From: Bacteroidales bacterium
GTDB lineage: Bacteria; Bacteroidota; Bacteroidia; Bacteroidales; UBA932
DNA length: 64,000 nt
Assembly: GCA_017619655.1 (NCBI GenBank)
Contig: JAFZRV010000008.1
Span: 1 to 64,000 of the forward strand
Direction of reading: 5' to 3'
Numbering within the stretch: position 1 is the stretch's first letter; each line of letters starts with the position of its first letter. Below the pieces are notes generated by a model. That model made no database searches. It had not been told where the DNA came from and saw only the letters and a program-made list of their open reading frames with translations. Made by a program: the position numbers and the translations under genes. Positions 38,532 through 47,748 of this stretch are shown piece after piece.

Positions 38532-39875
38532 ATGGCAAAACTGTCTGAGAAAATTGGTTACGCGTTGGGCGACGCCGCCGCCGGCGGCATCACCTGGAAG
38601 GTCATGTCCATCGCATTCCCCCTGTTCTTTACGAATATCTTCGGCCTGACCGTGGCCGATACCGCCACCCTCATGCTCGTCGCCCGCCTCTTCGACGTCG
38701 TCACCGACCCGATGATGGGCGCTATCGCCGACCGCACCCAGTCCCGCTGGGGCACCTATCGCCCCTGGCTCATCTTCGGCGCCATCCCCCTGGGTTTGAT
38801 CTTCGCCCTGCTGCTCTATACCCCCGATCTGGGTCCCGTCGGCAAACGCATCTACGCCTATACGACCTACCTGCTGATGATGGTCGTCTATACCGCCGTC
38901 AACGTGCCGTACGGCTCGCTCCTCGGCGTCATGACGGAAGACGACAACGAGAAGAACCAGTTCTCCTCGTTCCGCATGGTGGGCGCGTATGCCATGGGCT
39001 TCATCACCCTGCTTTCGTTCCCGTACCTGCAGAAACTGGTGGGCGGCACGGAAGCGCACCAGTACGCCGTGCTGGGCGCCGTGCTGGGCGGCCTGGCCGC
39101 GCTGGGCACCCTGGCCTGCGGCCTGCTCACGAAAGAGCGCCTGAAACCCGTGCGCGCGGAGAAATTCTCCTTCAAGCCCTTCGCCGACCTGTTCCGCAAC
39201 AAGCCCTGGATCTACCTGACGCTCATTGGCATCTGCACCAATTTCTTCAACGGTTTCCGCTATGCGGTGGCCGGCTATATGCTGGAATACTGCCTCCACG
39301 GCGACGTCACCGTATCAGGCCTGATCATCAACTATACGGTGTTCATGACCTTCGGAGAAGTGACCTGCATGATCTTCGGCGGCCTCTCGCCCCGCTTCAC
39401 GAAGTGGGTCGGCTCCAAACGCAAGGCTTTCGCCTGGTCGGCCGTCATCTGCGCCGTGACCTCGATCGCCTTCTTCTTCATCCCGATGGATCCGAAGTAC
39501 ATCTGGCTGATGGTCGCCATGGTCATCCTGACCTCCGTCGGCATCGGCTTCTACTCGCCGCTGCTCTGGTCCATGTACGCCGACGTGGCCGACTATGCCA
39601 CCGAGAAGAACGGTACCTCTTCCACGGGCCTCATCTTCTCTTCCGGCACCATGGCGCAGAAGTTCGGCTCTGCCATTTCCGGCGCGCTGGTGGCGCTGCT
39701 GCTCGGCCTGGCCGGCTTCATTTCGGGCACCGATCCCGCCACGGGCCAGACCGTGGTCACCATCACGAACGAAAGCGCCGTCCAGCAGATGATTTGGTCG
39801 ATCTTCTCCCTGTTCCCGGCGGCCATCGCCTTGCTGATCCTGCTGCTGCTCCGCTTCTATCCCATTAAAAAGTAA
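38532..39875 (+). CDS. GPH-family sugar:cation symporter
   Basis: A 447-residue, 12-helix transporter of the glycoside-pentoside-hexuronide group (MelB type). The N terminus KIGYALGDAAAGGITWKVM, the DVVTDPMMGAIADRTQSRWGTYRPW motif after helix 2 and YADVADYATEKNGTSSTGL in the second half are diagnostic. Related genes next to mannobiose epimerase and GH130 in Bacteroides fragilis carry mannobiose, so uptake of mannobiose or cellobiose across the inner membrane is likely. No -7 box is seen between the hairpin element and its ATG, so it probably depends on read-through from the PUL promoter. Confidence 0.9.
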   Translation: MAKLSEKIGYALGDAAAGGITWKVMSIAFPLFFTNIFGLTVADTATLMLVARLFDVVTDPMMGAIADRTQSRWGTYRPWLIFGAIPLGLIFALLLYTPDLGPVGKRIYAYTTYLLMMVVYTAVNVPYGSLLGVMTEDDNEKNQFSSFRMVGAYAMGFITLLSFPYLQKLVGGTEAHQYAVLGAVLGGLAALGTLACGLLTKERLKPVRAEKFSFKPFADLFRNKPWIYLTLIGICTNFFNGFRYAVAGYMLEYCLHGDVTVSGLIINYTVFMTFGEVTCMIFGGLSPRFTKWVGSKRKAFAWSAVICAVTSIAFFFIPMDPKYIWLMVAMVILTSVGIGFYSPLLWSMYADVADYATEKNGTSSTGLIFSSGTMAQKFGSAISGALVALLLGLAGFISGTDPATGQTVVTITNESAVQQMIWSIFSLFPAAIALLILLLLRFYPIKK

Positions 39876-39892
39876 CGATTTAGCTCGACAAT

Positions 39893-42277
39893 ATGAACGA
39901 TTTCGGTCATTTCGACGACGCGTCGCGCGAGTTCGTCGTCACCCGGCCCGACACGCCCTGGCCCTGGATCAACTACATGGGTACAGGGGACTTCTTCTCC
40001 CTGATTTCCAACACGGCCGGCGGCTATTGCTTCTGCCGGGACGCCAAATATCGCCGCATCCTGCGCTACCGCTACAACGGCGTGCCCATGGATGCCGGCG
40101 GGCGCTATTTCTACGTCAAGGACGGTGCGAACGTCTGGAACCCGGGCTGGAAGCCGTGCAAGACGCCCCTGGATTTCTATGAGTGCCGTCACGGCATGGG
40201 TTACACCCGCGTCTGCGGGGAGAAAGACGGGCTGCGGGCCGAGGCGCTGTTCTTCGTGCCGCTGGAGCACCGCTGCGAAGTGCACCGCATTACGCTCACC
40301 AATCGTTCCGACCGTCCGAAAAGCGTCCATCTGTATTCCTTTCTGGAGTGGTGCCTGTGGAATGCCTCGACCGATATGGAGAACTTCCAGCGCAACCTGT
40401 CCACCGGCGAGGTGGAGGTCGAGCCGGACGCCGTCTACCACAAGACGGAGTACCGCGAGCGCCGCAACCACTATGCCTTTTATGGTGCGAACCGCCCCTT
40501 CGACGGTTTCGATACCGACCGGGAGACCTTCCTGGGTATGTACAACGGTTTCGATGCGCCCCGGCAGGTGCTGGCCGGCACGTCCGGCAACTCCATCGCC
40601 CACGGCTGGAGCCCGGTCGCGGCTGAGCGCTTCGACCTGACTCTCGCGCCGGGCGCCTCGGAGGAACTGATCTTCGTGCTGGGCTATGTGGAGAATGCGC
40701 CCGAAGCGAAATTCTTTGCGCCGGGCGTCATCAACAAGGCGCAGGCCCGGGAGATGATGGTGGCCTATGCGACACCCGCCAAGGTCGACGCCGCGTTCGC
40801 TGCGCTGCGCCGTTACTGGGACGGGCTGCTCAGCCGTTTCACCGTCGCTTCCGAGGTTCCGGAGCTGGACCGCACGGTCAACATCTGGAACCAGTACCAG
40901 TGCATGATCACCTTCTTCATGAGCCGGAGCGCCAGCTACTTCGAGAGCGGCATCGGGCGCGGCATGGGTTTCCGCGACAGCAATCAGGATCTCGCCGGCA
41001 TCTGCCATATGATCCCGGAAAGGGCGCGCCAGCGCATCCTCGACATCGCCGCCACGCAGTTCCCGGACGGCGGCTGTTACCACCAGTACCAGCCCCTGAC
41101 CAAGCGCGGCAACAACGATATCGGCGGCGGCTTCGGCGACGATCCGCTCTGGCTGATCTTCGGAACGGTGGCCTACCTCAAGGAGACGGGCGATTTCTCC
41201 ATCCTCGACGAGGCGGTGCCTTTCGACAATGTGCCGGGCAGCGAGCAGAGCCTGCTGGAGCACCTCAAGATCTCTTTCCGCCGCGTGGCCACCAGCCTGG
41301 GCCCGCACGGCCTGCCGCTGATCGGCCGCGCCGACTGGAACGACTGCCTCAACCTGAACTGCTTCTCGCTCGATCCGGACGAGTCGTTCCAGACCACGGA
41401 GAATGTCTCGGGCGGGCAGGCGGAATCGCTGATGATCGCCGGTCTTTTCGTGGCCGAGGGCAAGGATTTCGCCGAGCTGCTGGACCGGCTGGGCGATGCT
41501 GCGGCGGAAGAAGTGCGTGCGGCCGTACGCGCCATGGAAGACGCTGTCAAACAGCACGGTTGGGACGGGGAGTGGTTCCTGCGCGCCTATGATTTCCATG
41601 GTCAGAAGATCGGTTCCCACGAATGTGCGGAGGGCAAGATCTTCATCGAGAGCCAGGGCTGGTGCGGCATGGCCCGCATCGGCGCCGCGGAGGGGCTTTG
41701 CGACAAGGCCTTGGATGCGGCGGTCCGGCACCTGGAGTGCGAGCACGGCATGGTGCTGAACGCGCCCGCCTATTCCGCCTTCCTGCCCGAGTACGGCGAG
41801 ATCAGCTCCTATCCGCAGGGCTACAAGGAGAACGGCGGCATTTTCTGCCACAACAATCCCTGGGTAATCATCGCGGAGGCGATGGCCGGGCGCGCCGACG
41901 ACGTGTGGCGGCACTACGCCAAGATCACGCCGGCGTTCGGCACGCAGGACCAGGAGCTTCGCAAGGTCGAGCCCTATGTGTTCTGCCAGATGGTGGCGGG
42001 TGCGGAAGCGGCCCGTCCCGGCGAGGGTAAGAACAGCTGGCTGACCGGCACCGCCGCCTGGACCTGGAAGTGCGTAAGCGAATTCATCCTGGGCGTGAAG
42101 CCGCAGTACGACGGCCTGTTGATCGAACCCTGCATCCCCGTCCGCTACGGGACCTACCGGGTGCACCGCCGTTTCCGCGACGCGGACTACGATATCACCG
42201 TCCGCTGCACGGGGAAATCCGGCAAGGTCTTCATCCCGTACGAGCCCGGACACCACGAAGTCAAAGTAGAGATCTGA
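39893..42277 (+). CDS. GH94 cellobiose phosphorylase
   Basis: A 794-residue cytoplasmic enzyme with the N-terminal sandwich ([25 protein letters not shown]) and an alpha/alpha-barrel catalytic domain. The general-acid Asp lies in the [12 protein letters not shown] motif (DWND at 481-484), and GFRDSNQDL and [18 protein letters not shown] are typical of cellobiose phosphorylases. It converts cellobiose and phosphate to glucose 1-phosphate and glucose. In this locus the cellobiose would come from glucomannan or the xyloglucan backbone. It is the last PUL gene; a 12-base gap separates it from a convergent gene. Confidence 0.93.
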   Translation: MNDFGHFDDASREFVVTRPDTPWPWINYMGTGDFFSLISNTAGGYCFCRDAKYRRILRYRYNGVPMDAGGRYFYVKDGANVWNPGWKPCKTPLDFYECRHGMGYTRVCGEKDGLRAEALFFVPLEHRCEVHRITLTNRSDRPKSVHLYSFLEWCLWNASTDMENFQRNLSTGEVEVEPDAVYHKTEYRERRNHYAFYGANRPFDGFDTDRETFLGMYNGFDAPRQVLAGTSGNSIAHGWSPVAAERFDLTLAPGASEELIFVLGYVENAPEAKFFAPGVINKAQAREMMVAYATPAKVDAAFAALRRYWDGLLSRFTVASEVPELDRTVNIWNQYQCMITFFMSRSASYFESGIGRGMGFRDSNQDLAGICHMIPERARQRILDIAATQFPDGGCYHQYQPLTKRGNNDIGGGFGDDPLWLIFGTVAYLKETGDFSILDEAVPFDNVPGSEQSLLEHLKISFRRVATSLGPHGLPLIGRADWNDCLNLNCFSLDPDESFQTTENVSGGQAESLMIAGLFVAEGKDFAELLDRLGDAAAEEVRAAVRAMEDAVKQHGWDGEWFLRAYDFHGQKIGSHECAEGKIFIESQGWCGMARIGAAEGLCDKALDAAVRHLECEHGMVLNAPAYSAFLPEYGEISSYPQGYKENGGIFCHNNPWVIIAEAMAGRADDVWRHYAKITPAFGTQDQELRKVEPYVFCQMVAGAEAARPGEGKNSWLTGTAAWTWKCVSEFILGVKPQYDGLLIEPCIPVRYGTYRVHRRFRDADYDITVRCTGKSGKVFIPYEPGHHEVKVEI

Positions 42278-42289
42278 CCCCGCTTCGGC

Positions 42290-42604
42290 TTATTCATGCA
42301 GGCCGACCGCGTTCGAGACGGGCATCGAAAAGGCGATGCCCTTTCCGGGCGTGTTGAGGCCGACATCCTGATAGAGCCGGTGCATCACGTCGTCCTTGAT
42401 CTCCTTGGGGACGATGATCCAGAGAATCTCTTTGTCGGGCTGGATGGAAATGTTGTAGAATTCCTCCGCCTCGGGATTGGCCGTGCCGCGTGCACGGAGA
42501 ATCGTACCGCCCGTGGCGCCGGCCTTCTTGGCCACTTCCATGGCCTCCACGGCAAAACCTGCATTCACGATGCAGAAGATCATTTCGTATTTTTTGCTGT
42601 TCAT
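42290..42604 (-). CDS. P-II-like regulatory protein (second of pair)
   Basis: A 104-residue protein with the ferredoxin-like pattern of P-II proteins: a first strand (YEMIFCIVNAGFAVEAMEVAKKAGATGGTIL), a region where the T-loop would lie (ANPEAEEFYNISIQ) and the last strand pair (KEILWIIVPKEIKDDVMHRLYQD). The uridylylated Tyr context of GlnB is not obvious. It overlaps its neighbour by an ATGA and is the third gene of a DUF1538 operon. P-II-like proteins next to membrane transporters generally gate them in response to a nucleotide or metabolite; the ligand here is unknown. Confidence 0.75.
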   Translation of the reverse strand: MNSKKYEMIFCIVNAGFAVEAMEVAKKAGATGGTILRARGTANPEAEEFYNISIQPDKEILWIIVPKEIKDDVMHRLYQDVGLNTPGKGIAFSMPVSNAVGLHE

Positions 42605-42981
42605 GGCTGAATGAAACGCTTGTCGTTGCTTAAAAATCCGTAAACGTGGGTACCGATGATGCTGGAAAGCGGCACGGTGACGGCGATGCCGCCGCCGCCC
42701 TTGAGTTTGCCGAAATTTTCTTCCAGGGCTTCCAGCAGGTCCTTTTCCTTGTCCTGCCGCACGATGCTGAAGATGGCGTGGCGCGTGGCTTCGTTGAGGC
42801 CCAGGTAGTTCATGATGGCCTTTTCCGAGGTGCCGCTGGCTGGCGTGGACAGGTAGAGATTGGCTTCGGAAGATTGGATGAGGTTGGTGTAGAACCGTAC
42901 CTTGTCGCTGTGCACGATGGCGATAAGCAGCTCCAGTTTCTCGGGAGCGAGGTTTTTGACGTATTGCTTTTGATCGGCCAT
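42601..42981 (-). CDS. P-II-like regulatory protein (first of pair)
   Basis: A 126-residue protein with a fold pattern like that of its neighbour (ELLIAIVHSDKVRFYTNLIQSSEANLYLS, then AIFSIVRQDKEKDLLEALEENFGKLKGGGGIAVTVPLSSI). The pair are only weakly alike, so this is an old duplication or two different P-II branches. It starts 2 bases after the DUF1538 stop and ends in an ATGA overlap, so all three are made together. No catalytic function is expected; binding to the membrane protein is the likely role. Confidence 0.7.
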   Translation of the reverse strand: MADQKQYVKNLAPEKLELLIAIVHSDKVRFYTNLIQSSEANLYLSTPASGTSEKAIMNYLGLNEATRHAIFSIVRQDKEKDLLEALEENFGKLKGGGGIAVTVPLSSIIGTHVYGFLSNDKRFIQP

Positions 42982-42983
42982 GG

Positions 42984-44510
42984 CTACTGGAAATAAATGA
43001 TTTGTTCGTCGTCGGCAGCCAGGATCTTCTTCATGGCCGCCTTGCTGCGGGCGCGCTGGCTCACGACGGCGCGGAAGCCGAGCGACTGAATGGTGATGAG
43101 CGGGGTCATGGCCACCATGGCCACGATGCCGAAGGCCAGCGAGAGAACCTCGGCCTCGGAATGCAGGGCCATGCAGGCGCCGATGGCCATCGGAAGGATG
43201 AAACTCGACGTGAGCGGACCGCTGGCAACGCCGCCGGAGTCGAAGGCGATGGCCGTGTAGAGCTTGGGGACGTAGAACGAAAGCCCGAGTGACAGCACAT
43301 AGCCCGGAATCAGGTAGTAGAGCAGCGAGAATCCATAGATGATGCGGAGGATGGACAGCCCGATGGAGATGCCCACACCGATGGACAGGGCGATCATCAT
43401 CTGGCGGCGCGTCACCTCACCGTTGGTAATCTGTTCCACCTGCTGGTTCAGCACGTGGACGGCCGGCTCCGCCAGCACCACCACGAAGCCGATGATGAAG
43501 CTCAGGACAATCAGATAAGTCTGGTTGAAGGAGGCCAGGTCGGTGCCGATCTTGTAGCCGACGGGCATGAAGCCGACCATGACGGCGGTCAGGAATATCA
43601 CCAGTCCTACGAATGTGATGAGGATGCCGATGCCGATGGAGATGAGTTTCCATCTGGGCAGCTTGAGAATCAGGACCTGCAGGACAACGAAGAAAACCAC
43701 GATGAGGATCAGGGATTTACCGACTTCCAGCATGGTCCTTAGGATATCGTCCCAAAGGCCGCCTTTCAGGATGGCATCCATCGAGTAGTCCGGAACGCTG
43801 TAGCTGAGACTGCCTTTCGAGAACAGGGAGAGCATCAGGACGGCGATGATCGGGCCGATGGAACACAGGGCGATCAGGCCGAAGCTGTTTTCATTGGCGT
43901 GGCGGCCGCCCACGGTCAGGGCGATACCCACGCCCAGCGCCATGATGAAGGGCACGGTGATGGGGCCCGTGGTGACGCCGCCCGCGTCGAAGGAAAGCGG
44001 CAGCAGGTCGCCTTTGCCGACGCTGATCACCATGGCGGCCAGCGAGAAGAGCAGCAGGTAGAAGAAGAGCAGTATGCTCGTCAGGTCGGTCCGTTTGATG
44101 ATTTTGAAAACGGCCTGCAGCAGGAAGATACCCACGCCGATGCCCACCGTCACGATGAGGAGGTTTCCGTTCATCAGGGAACTCACCTGGTTGGCCAGGA
44201 CGGAGAGGTCCGGTTCTGCGATGGTGATCATCACGCCCATCAGGAAGCAGACAATCAGCAGGAAATTGACTTTCCGGCTCCGGGTCAGACCCTCGCCGAT
44301 GTGTTGTCCCATGGGCGTCATCGACAGGTCTGCACCCAGGTTGAACAGTCCGATGCCGAGGATCAGCAGCAGGGCGGAGACACCGAACACCTGCAGTTCT
44401 TTGGGCGTGAGCGACACGAGCGGTGTCAGCGACAGGGCAAAGACGATGATGCCGACCGGCAGGACGGAAGTCAGGGCTTCTTTGAGTTTAAGGAACAGCG
44501 CTTTTCCCAT
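42984..44510 (-). CDS. DUF1538 membrane transport protein, two-repeat form
   Basis: A 508-residue polytopic membrane protein made of two DUF1538 halves. Each half holds an ITIAEPDLSVLANQV or VVLAEPAVHVLNQQV motif and a later GGVTTGPITVPFIMALG or GGVASGPLTSSFILPMA motif, so it is an internal duplication. In some bacteria the halves are separate proteins (UmpA and UmpB), reported to me from memory as a cation/proton antiporter; that should be treated as a lead. The ATG follows a TACCTTTG box by 6 bases; a TTG 9 bases further up is less likely. It heads an operon with two P-II-like genes. Confidence 0.85.
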   Translation of the reverse strand: MGKALFLKLKEALTSVLPVGIIVFALSLTPLVSLTPKELQVFGVSALLLILGIGLFNLGADLSMTPMGQHIGEGLTRSRKVNFLLIVCFLMGVMITIAEPDLSVLANQVSSLMNGNLLIVTVGIGVGIFLLQAVFKIIKRTDLTSILLFFYLLLFSLAAMVISVGKGDLLPLSFDAGGVTTGPITVPFIMALGVGIALTVGGRHANENSFGLIALCSIGPIIAVLMLSLFSKGSLSYSVPDYSMDAILKGGLWDDILRTMLEVGKSLILIVVFFVVLQVLILKLPRWKLISIGIGILITFVGLVIFLTAVMVGFMPVGYKIGTDLASFNQTYLIVLSFIIGFVVVLAEPAVHVLNQQVEQITNGEVTRRQMMIALSIGVGISIGLSILRIIYGFSLLYYLIPGYVLSLGLSFYVPKLYTAIAFDSGGVASGPLTSSFILPMAIGACMALHSEAEVLSLAFGIVAMVAMTPLITIQSLGFRAVVSQRARSKAAMKKILAADDEQIIYFQ

Positions 44511-44516
44511 ATCAAA

Positions 44517-44524
44517 CAAAGGTA
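44517..44524 (-). promoter_or_regulatory. -7 box for the DUF1538-PII operon
   Basis: TACCTTTG on the minus strand, 6 bases before the DUF1538 ATG, implies a leaderless or nearly leaderless transcript. It lies in the short gap after the YbaK gene. Confidence 0.55.
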
Positions 44525-44542
44525 GTGTTTATTTATGAGAAA

Positions 44543-45028
44543 TCAAATCGGATAGAGCCCGGCGCCGATGAAATCGATGAGGTCCTGCGGGGCGATCTTG
44601 AGCTGGAGGCCGCGGATGCCGGCGCTGACGTAGATGTAGTCGTAGAGCAGGGCGCTCTCGTGGATGAAGGTAGGGAAGGGTTTCTTCATGCCGATGGGCG
44701 AGCATCCGCCCCGGATATAGCCCGTGGTGGGCAGCAACTCCTTGACGTGCAGCATCTCGCAGTTCTTGTTGCCGGAGATCTGCGCCGCCACTTTCAGGTC
44801 CACTTCGAAATTGCCGGGAATCACGCAGACGAAGAAACCGCTTTTGTCGCCGCGCAGCACCAGGGTCTTGAACACCTGCTCGATGTCTTCGCCGAGCTGG
44901 TCGGCCACGTGCTGGGCCGCGAGGTCGTTCTCGTCCACCTCGTAGGGAACGAGTTCGTACGCGATGCCGGCGGCGTCGAGCAGCCGGGCCGCGTTGGTCT
45001 TGGACACGGGATTACTCTTCTTGGCCAT
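44543..45028 (-). CDS. ybaK: Cys-tRNA(Pro)/Cys-tRNA(Cys) deacylase YbaK/EbsC
   Basis: A 161-residue protein that clears cysteine mischarged on tRNA-Pro. Family features are KTNAARLLDAAGIAYELVPYE near the N terminus, the conserved Lys in VFKTLVLRGDKSGFFVCVIPG, and GYIRGGCSPIGMKKPFPTFI late in the protein. The length is normal and there is no signal peptide. Its start lies 17 bases inside the end of the DUF3810 gene, so it is probably part of the minus-strand operon from the LD-carboxypeptidase onward. Confidence 0.93.
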   Translation of the reverse strand: MAKKSNPVSKTNAARLLDAAGIAYELVPYEVDENDLAAQHVADQLGEDIEQVFKTLVLRGDKSGFFVCVIPGNFEVDLKVAAQISGNKNCEMLHVKELLPTTGYIRGGCSPIGMKKPFPTFIHESALLYDYIYVSAGIRGLQLKIAPQDLIDFIGAGLYPI

Positions 45029-45992
45029 GGTCGTGCAGATCGGACAGGGTCAGCACCAGGCGGAGCACCTGCCCGTAGTTGGCGGTGCCTTCCGCGATGC
45101 GGTTCTGTTTCAGGAAGAAATTGTAGAAGCGGTGCTGCAGCTGCGCGAGCCAGTCCCAGCGGAGGTCGTTCCAGTGGATCTGGGCGAGCTCCCAGTCCGC
45201 GTAGACTTCCGGGATCAGCGTGTCGGCCCAGGCCTTGTAGGCTTCCGGCCCCATGAGGGAGCGGAGGTTGGCCGCGGTGTGCCGCAGCAGCATGAACCAG
45301 GCGCTGTAGCGGATGGCGGGATCGTCGGACACGCGGCAGGCCTCGAAGGCCCAGAAGTTGGCCTCGGCCTCGTTGCTGACGCCCAGCACGTGGGCGTATT
45401 CGTGCGCGAACAGGAAGGGATATTCGACCGGCTCGACGTCGTAGTTGAGGTGCATCTCGTCGAAGGCGGGGCCGAGGAAGCCCAGGACGCCCACGGCGGA
45501 ATAGAGCCGGTTGAAAAGCAGTTTCTTGGGGTGCTGCCAGTCGCGGGGCCGGCAGAGGCCGCATTCCGGGGGCAGGGCGGCGTACCAGGTCTTGACTTCC
45601 CACTCCACGGCGGTCGGGTCGACGCGCTCCACGTCGCACCAGCTCTCGTTGAGCTCGTGCGCGAAGATCTCCAGGAATTCCTGGAATTCAGCCTCTTCAT
45701 AGGGCATGGGCGTGGTGCCGGTGCGGGTGTAGATGTCGCTGCGGAAATAGTTGAAGCCCCAGCCGATGTAGAGCCAGGCGACCAGGCCGAGCGCCAGGCC
45801 CGCTTCTCCCAGCAGGCAGCGCCACCAGGCCTTGTGCCGGCGGATGGCCCGTACGAGGATCCAGACGGCCAGCACGACGGCGACCACCACCACGATCTCC
45901 GTGAGGGAGTAGCGGAAGAAGCCGGCCACCCGGGTGAGGAAGGCCGACAGGCCGGGATAGACCCGGGTCGCGTACCATTCGCCCCAGGGCAT
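45012..45992 (-). CDS. DUF3810 membrane-anchored putative zinc metallopeptidase
   Basis: A 326-residue protein with two or three N-terminal membrane helices (TEIVVVVAVVLAVWILV, GLALGLVAWLYIGWGFNYF) and a soluble domain containing FLFAHEYAHVLGVSNEAEANFWA, an HExxH-like zinc motif with a downstream Glu. DUF3810 is a Bacteroidota/Firmicutes family of unknown function. The zinc motif suggests peptidase activity outside the membrane. Start and stop overlap both neighbours (TAATG with the HerA-like gene). Confidence 0.88.
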   Translation of the reverse strand: MPWGEWYATRVYPGLSAFLTRVAGFFRYSLTEIVVVVAVVLAVWILVRAIRRHKAWWRCLLGEAGLALGLVAWLYIGWGFNYFRSDIYTRTGTTPMPYEEAEFQEFLEIFAHELNESWCDVERVDPTAVEWEVKTWYAALPPECGLCRPRDWQHPKKLLFNRLYSAVGVLGFLGPAFDEMHLNYDVEPVEYPFLFAHEYAHVLGVSNEAEANFWAFEACRVSDDPAIRYSAWFMLLRHTAANLRSLMGPEAYKAWADTLIPEVYADWELAQIHWNDLRWDWLAQLQHRFYNFFLKQNRIAEGTANYGQVLRLVLTLSDLHDHGQEE

Positions 45993-47614
45993 TACTTGAG
46001 GATGCTCTTGAGGATTTCCGTCGTCACCTTGCGGGTGGCGGTGTTGACGGCGGTCTTCGTGGCTTTCTTGACGACGGAGTCGCTGCTCTTCTTGGTGGAG
46101 CTGGATTTCTTGGTCGACGTGCTCTTGCCGCCGATGTTCTTGGCGATCTGCGTGCCGGCGCTGCGGGCGAAGCTCGTGGCCGCGGCGGCGATCATGGTGC
46201 CGAGGATCGTACGGCCGATGCCGCTCTTCTTCGAGCTCTTTTCCTTGGCTTTCTGCTCTTTCTCCTTCGCTTTGGCTTCTTTCTCTTTTTCAAGGGCCTG
46301 GCGCTCTTTCTCCTTCTCTTCCTCGAGCTTCTGGTTGACCTCGGTCAGCACTTCATAAGCGCTTTCGCGGTCGAAGGCGCTTTCGTATTCCTTGATTTTG
46401 CGCGGCGCGGCGGCCTGGATGTCCATGCGCTGGCCCGGAGTGATGGCGCCGATCTGGCTGAGCGGGAACAGGATCTTGGCGCGCTCCACGACGCTCGGTG
46501 CGCCTTTCTCGTCGAGGAAGGACACGAGGGCTTCGCCGGTGCCCAGGTCGAGGATGGCGTCCTCGGTCTTGAAGGCGGGGTTGGTGCGGAAGGTCTGGGC
46601 GGCGGCACGCACGGCTTTCTGGTCCTGCGGGGTGTAGGCGCGCAGGGCGTGCTGGACGCGGTTGCTGAGTTGCGCGAGGACGCTGACGGGCACGTCGCTC
46701 GGCACCTGGGTGATGAAATAGATGCCGACGCCCTTGGAGCGGATGAGGCGGATGACCTGCTCGATCTTGTCGACGAGGGCCTTGGAGGTGCCGTCGAAGA
46801 GCATGTGGGCTTCGTCGAAGAAGAACACGAACTTGGGCAGTTCGAGGTCGCCGACTTCGGGCAGCTTGGCGTAGAGTTCGGTCATGAGCCACAGCAGGTA
46901 GGTGGAGTAGAGCTTGGGGTTCATCATGAGCCGGTCGGCGGCCAGGACGTTCATCACGCCGCGGCCGTTTTCGACGGCGAAGAGGTCTTCGACGTCGAAG
47001 GCGGGCTCGCCGAAGAACTTGTCGCCGCCTTCACTTTCGATCTGCAGCACGGCGCGCTGGATGGCGCCGATGCTGGCGGCGGCGATGTTGCCGTACTCGG
47101 TCGTGAAGCGGCCGGCGTTCTTGCCGACGAAGTCGAGCATCAGTTTGAGGTCCTTCAAGTCGATGAGCAGCAGGTTGTTGTCATCGGCGATGCGGAACAC
47201 GGCGTTGAGGACGCCGGCCTGGACTTCGCTGAGTTCCATCAGGCGGGCGAGGAGTTGCGGGCCCATGGCGGAGATGGTGGCGCGCATGGGGAAGCCTTGT
47301 TCGCCGAAGACGTCGTAGAATCGCGTGGGGCAGCCGGAGAACTGGGGATCCTCGATGCCGAACTCGGGCATGCGTTTCTCGATGAAGCCGCTGAGCCGGC
47401 CGGGCTGGCTGATGCCGCTGAGGTCGCCTTTCATATCGGCCATGAAGCAGGGGACGCCGGCCTGGGAGAAGGTTTCGGCGAGGACCTGCAGGGTGACGGT
47501 TTTGCCGGTGCCGGTCGCTCCGGCAATCAGTCCGTGCCGGTTGGCCATTTTTCCGACGAGGTTGATGTTTCCGTTGTCGCTGTGCGCAATGTAAAGTTGT
47601 CCGTCTTTAAGCAT
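45992..47614 (-). CDS. HerA-like ATPase (DUF853)
   Basis: A 540-residue P-loop ATPase. Walker A is GATGTGKT at residues 32-39, Walker B is FFFDEAH, and the DMKGDLSGISQPG and DLGTGEALVSFLDEKGAPSVV segments are typical of DUF853 proteins. Residues from about 415 to 450 are a highly charged Glu/Lys coiled coil, followed by a Ser/Lys/Thr-rich tail. Relatives are HerA/FtsK-type DNA translocases; a partner nuclease (NurA or similar) is not encoded nearby, so the role is open. Between it and the upstream LD-carboxypeptidase lie two palindromic repeats. Confidence 0.85.
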   Translation of the reverse strand: MLKDGQLYIAHSDNGNINLVGKMANRHGLIAGATGTGKTVTLQVLAETFSQAGVPCFMADMKGDLSGISQPGRLSGFIEKRMPEFGIEDPQFSGCPTRFYDVFGEQGFPMRATISAMGPQLLARLMELSEVQAGVLNAVFRIADDNNLLLIDLKDLKLMLDFVGKNAGRFTTEYGNIAAASIGAIQRAVLQIESEGGDKFFGEPAFDVEDLFAVENGRGVMNVLAADRLMMNPKLYSTYLLWLMTELYAKLPEVGDLELPKFVFFFDEAHMLFDGTSKALVDKIEQVIRLIRSKGVGIYFITQVPSDVPVSVLAQLSNRVQHALRAYTPQDQKAVRAAAQTFRTNPAFKTEDAILDLGTGEALVSFLDEKGAPSVVERAKILFPLSQIGAITPGQRMDIQAAAPRKIKEYESAFDRESAYEVLTEVNQKLEEEKEKERQALEKEKEAKAKEKEQKAKEKSSKKSGIGRTILGTMIAAAATSFARSAGTQIAKNIGGKSTSTKKSSSTKKSSDSVVKKATKTAVNTATRKVTTEILKSILK

Positions 47615-47645
47615 ATCGTTGTTGTTTTATTGTCTTACAATCGTC

Positions 47646-47666
47646 ATTCCGGGCTTGACCCGGAAT
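47646..47666. repeat. Short palindrome ATTCCGGG-N5-CCCGGAAT
   Basis: A perfect 8-bp inverted repeat with loop CTTGA. The sequence is of the kind found dispersed in many bacterial genomes. It abuts the hairpin element at 47680, giving a composite repeat between herA-like and LD-carboxypeptidase genes. Confidence 0.8.
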
Positions 47667-47679
47667 CTCGCTTCGCTAC

Positions 47680-47740
47680 GTTGCTCTGGTATTCGTCTCG
47701 CTCCCGAAAAAAGGTCGCTTCGCCGAATACCACCCGCAAC
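47680..47740 (-). repeat. Interspersed hairpin element, copy 2
   Basis: Outer stem GTTGC / GCAAC (47680-47684 with 47736-47740), internal loop TC against CCC, inner stem TGGTATTCG / CGAATACCA (47687-47695 with 47724-47732) and a 28-base loop identical to that of copy 5. On the minus strand it reads in the same sense as the upstream LD-carboxypeptidase gene and lies 9 bases after its stop. Confidence 0.85.
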
Positions 47741-47748
47741 TTCGCTCG

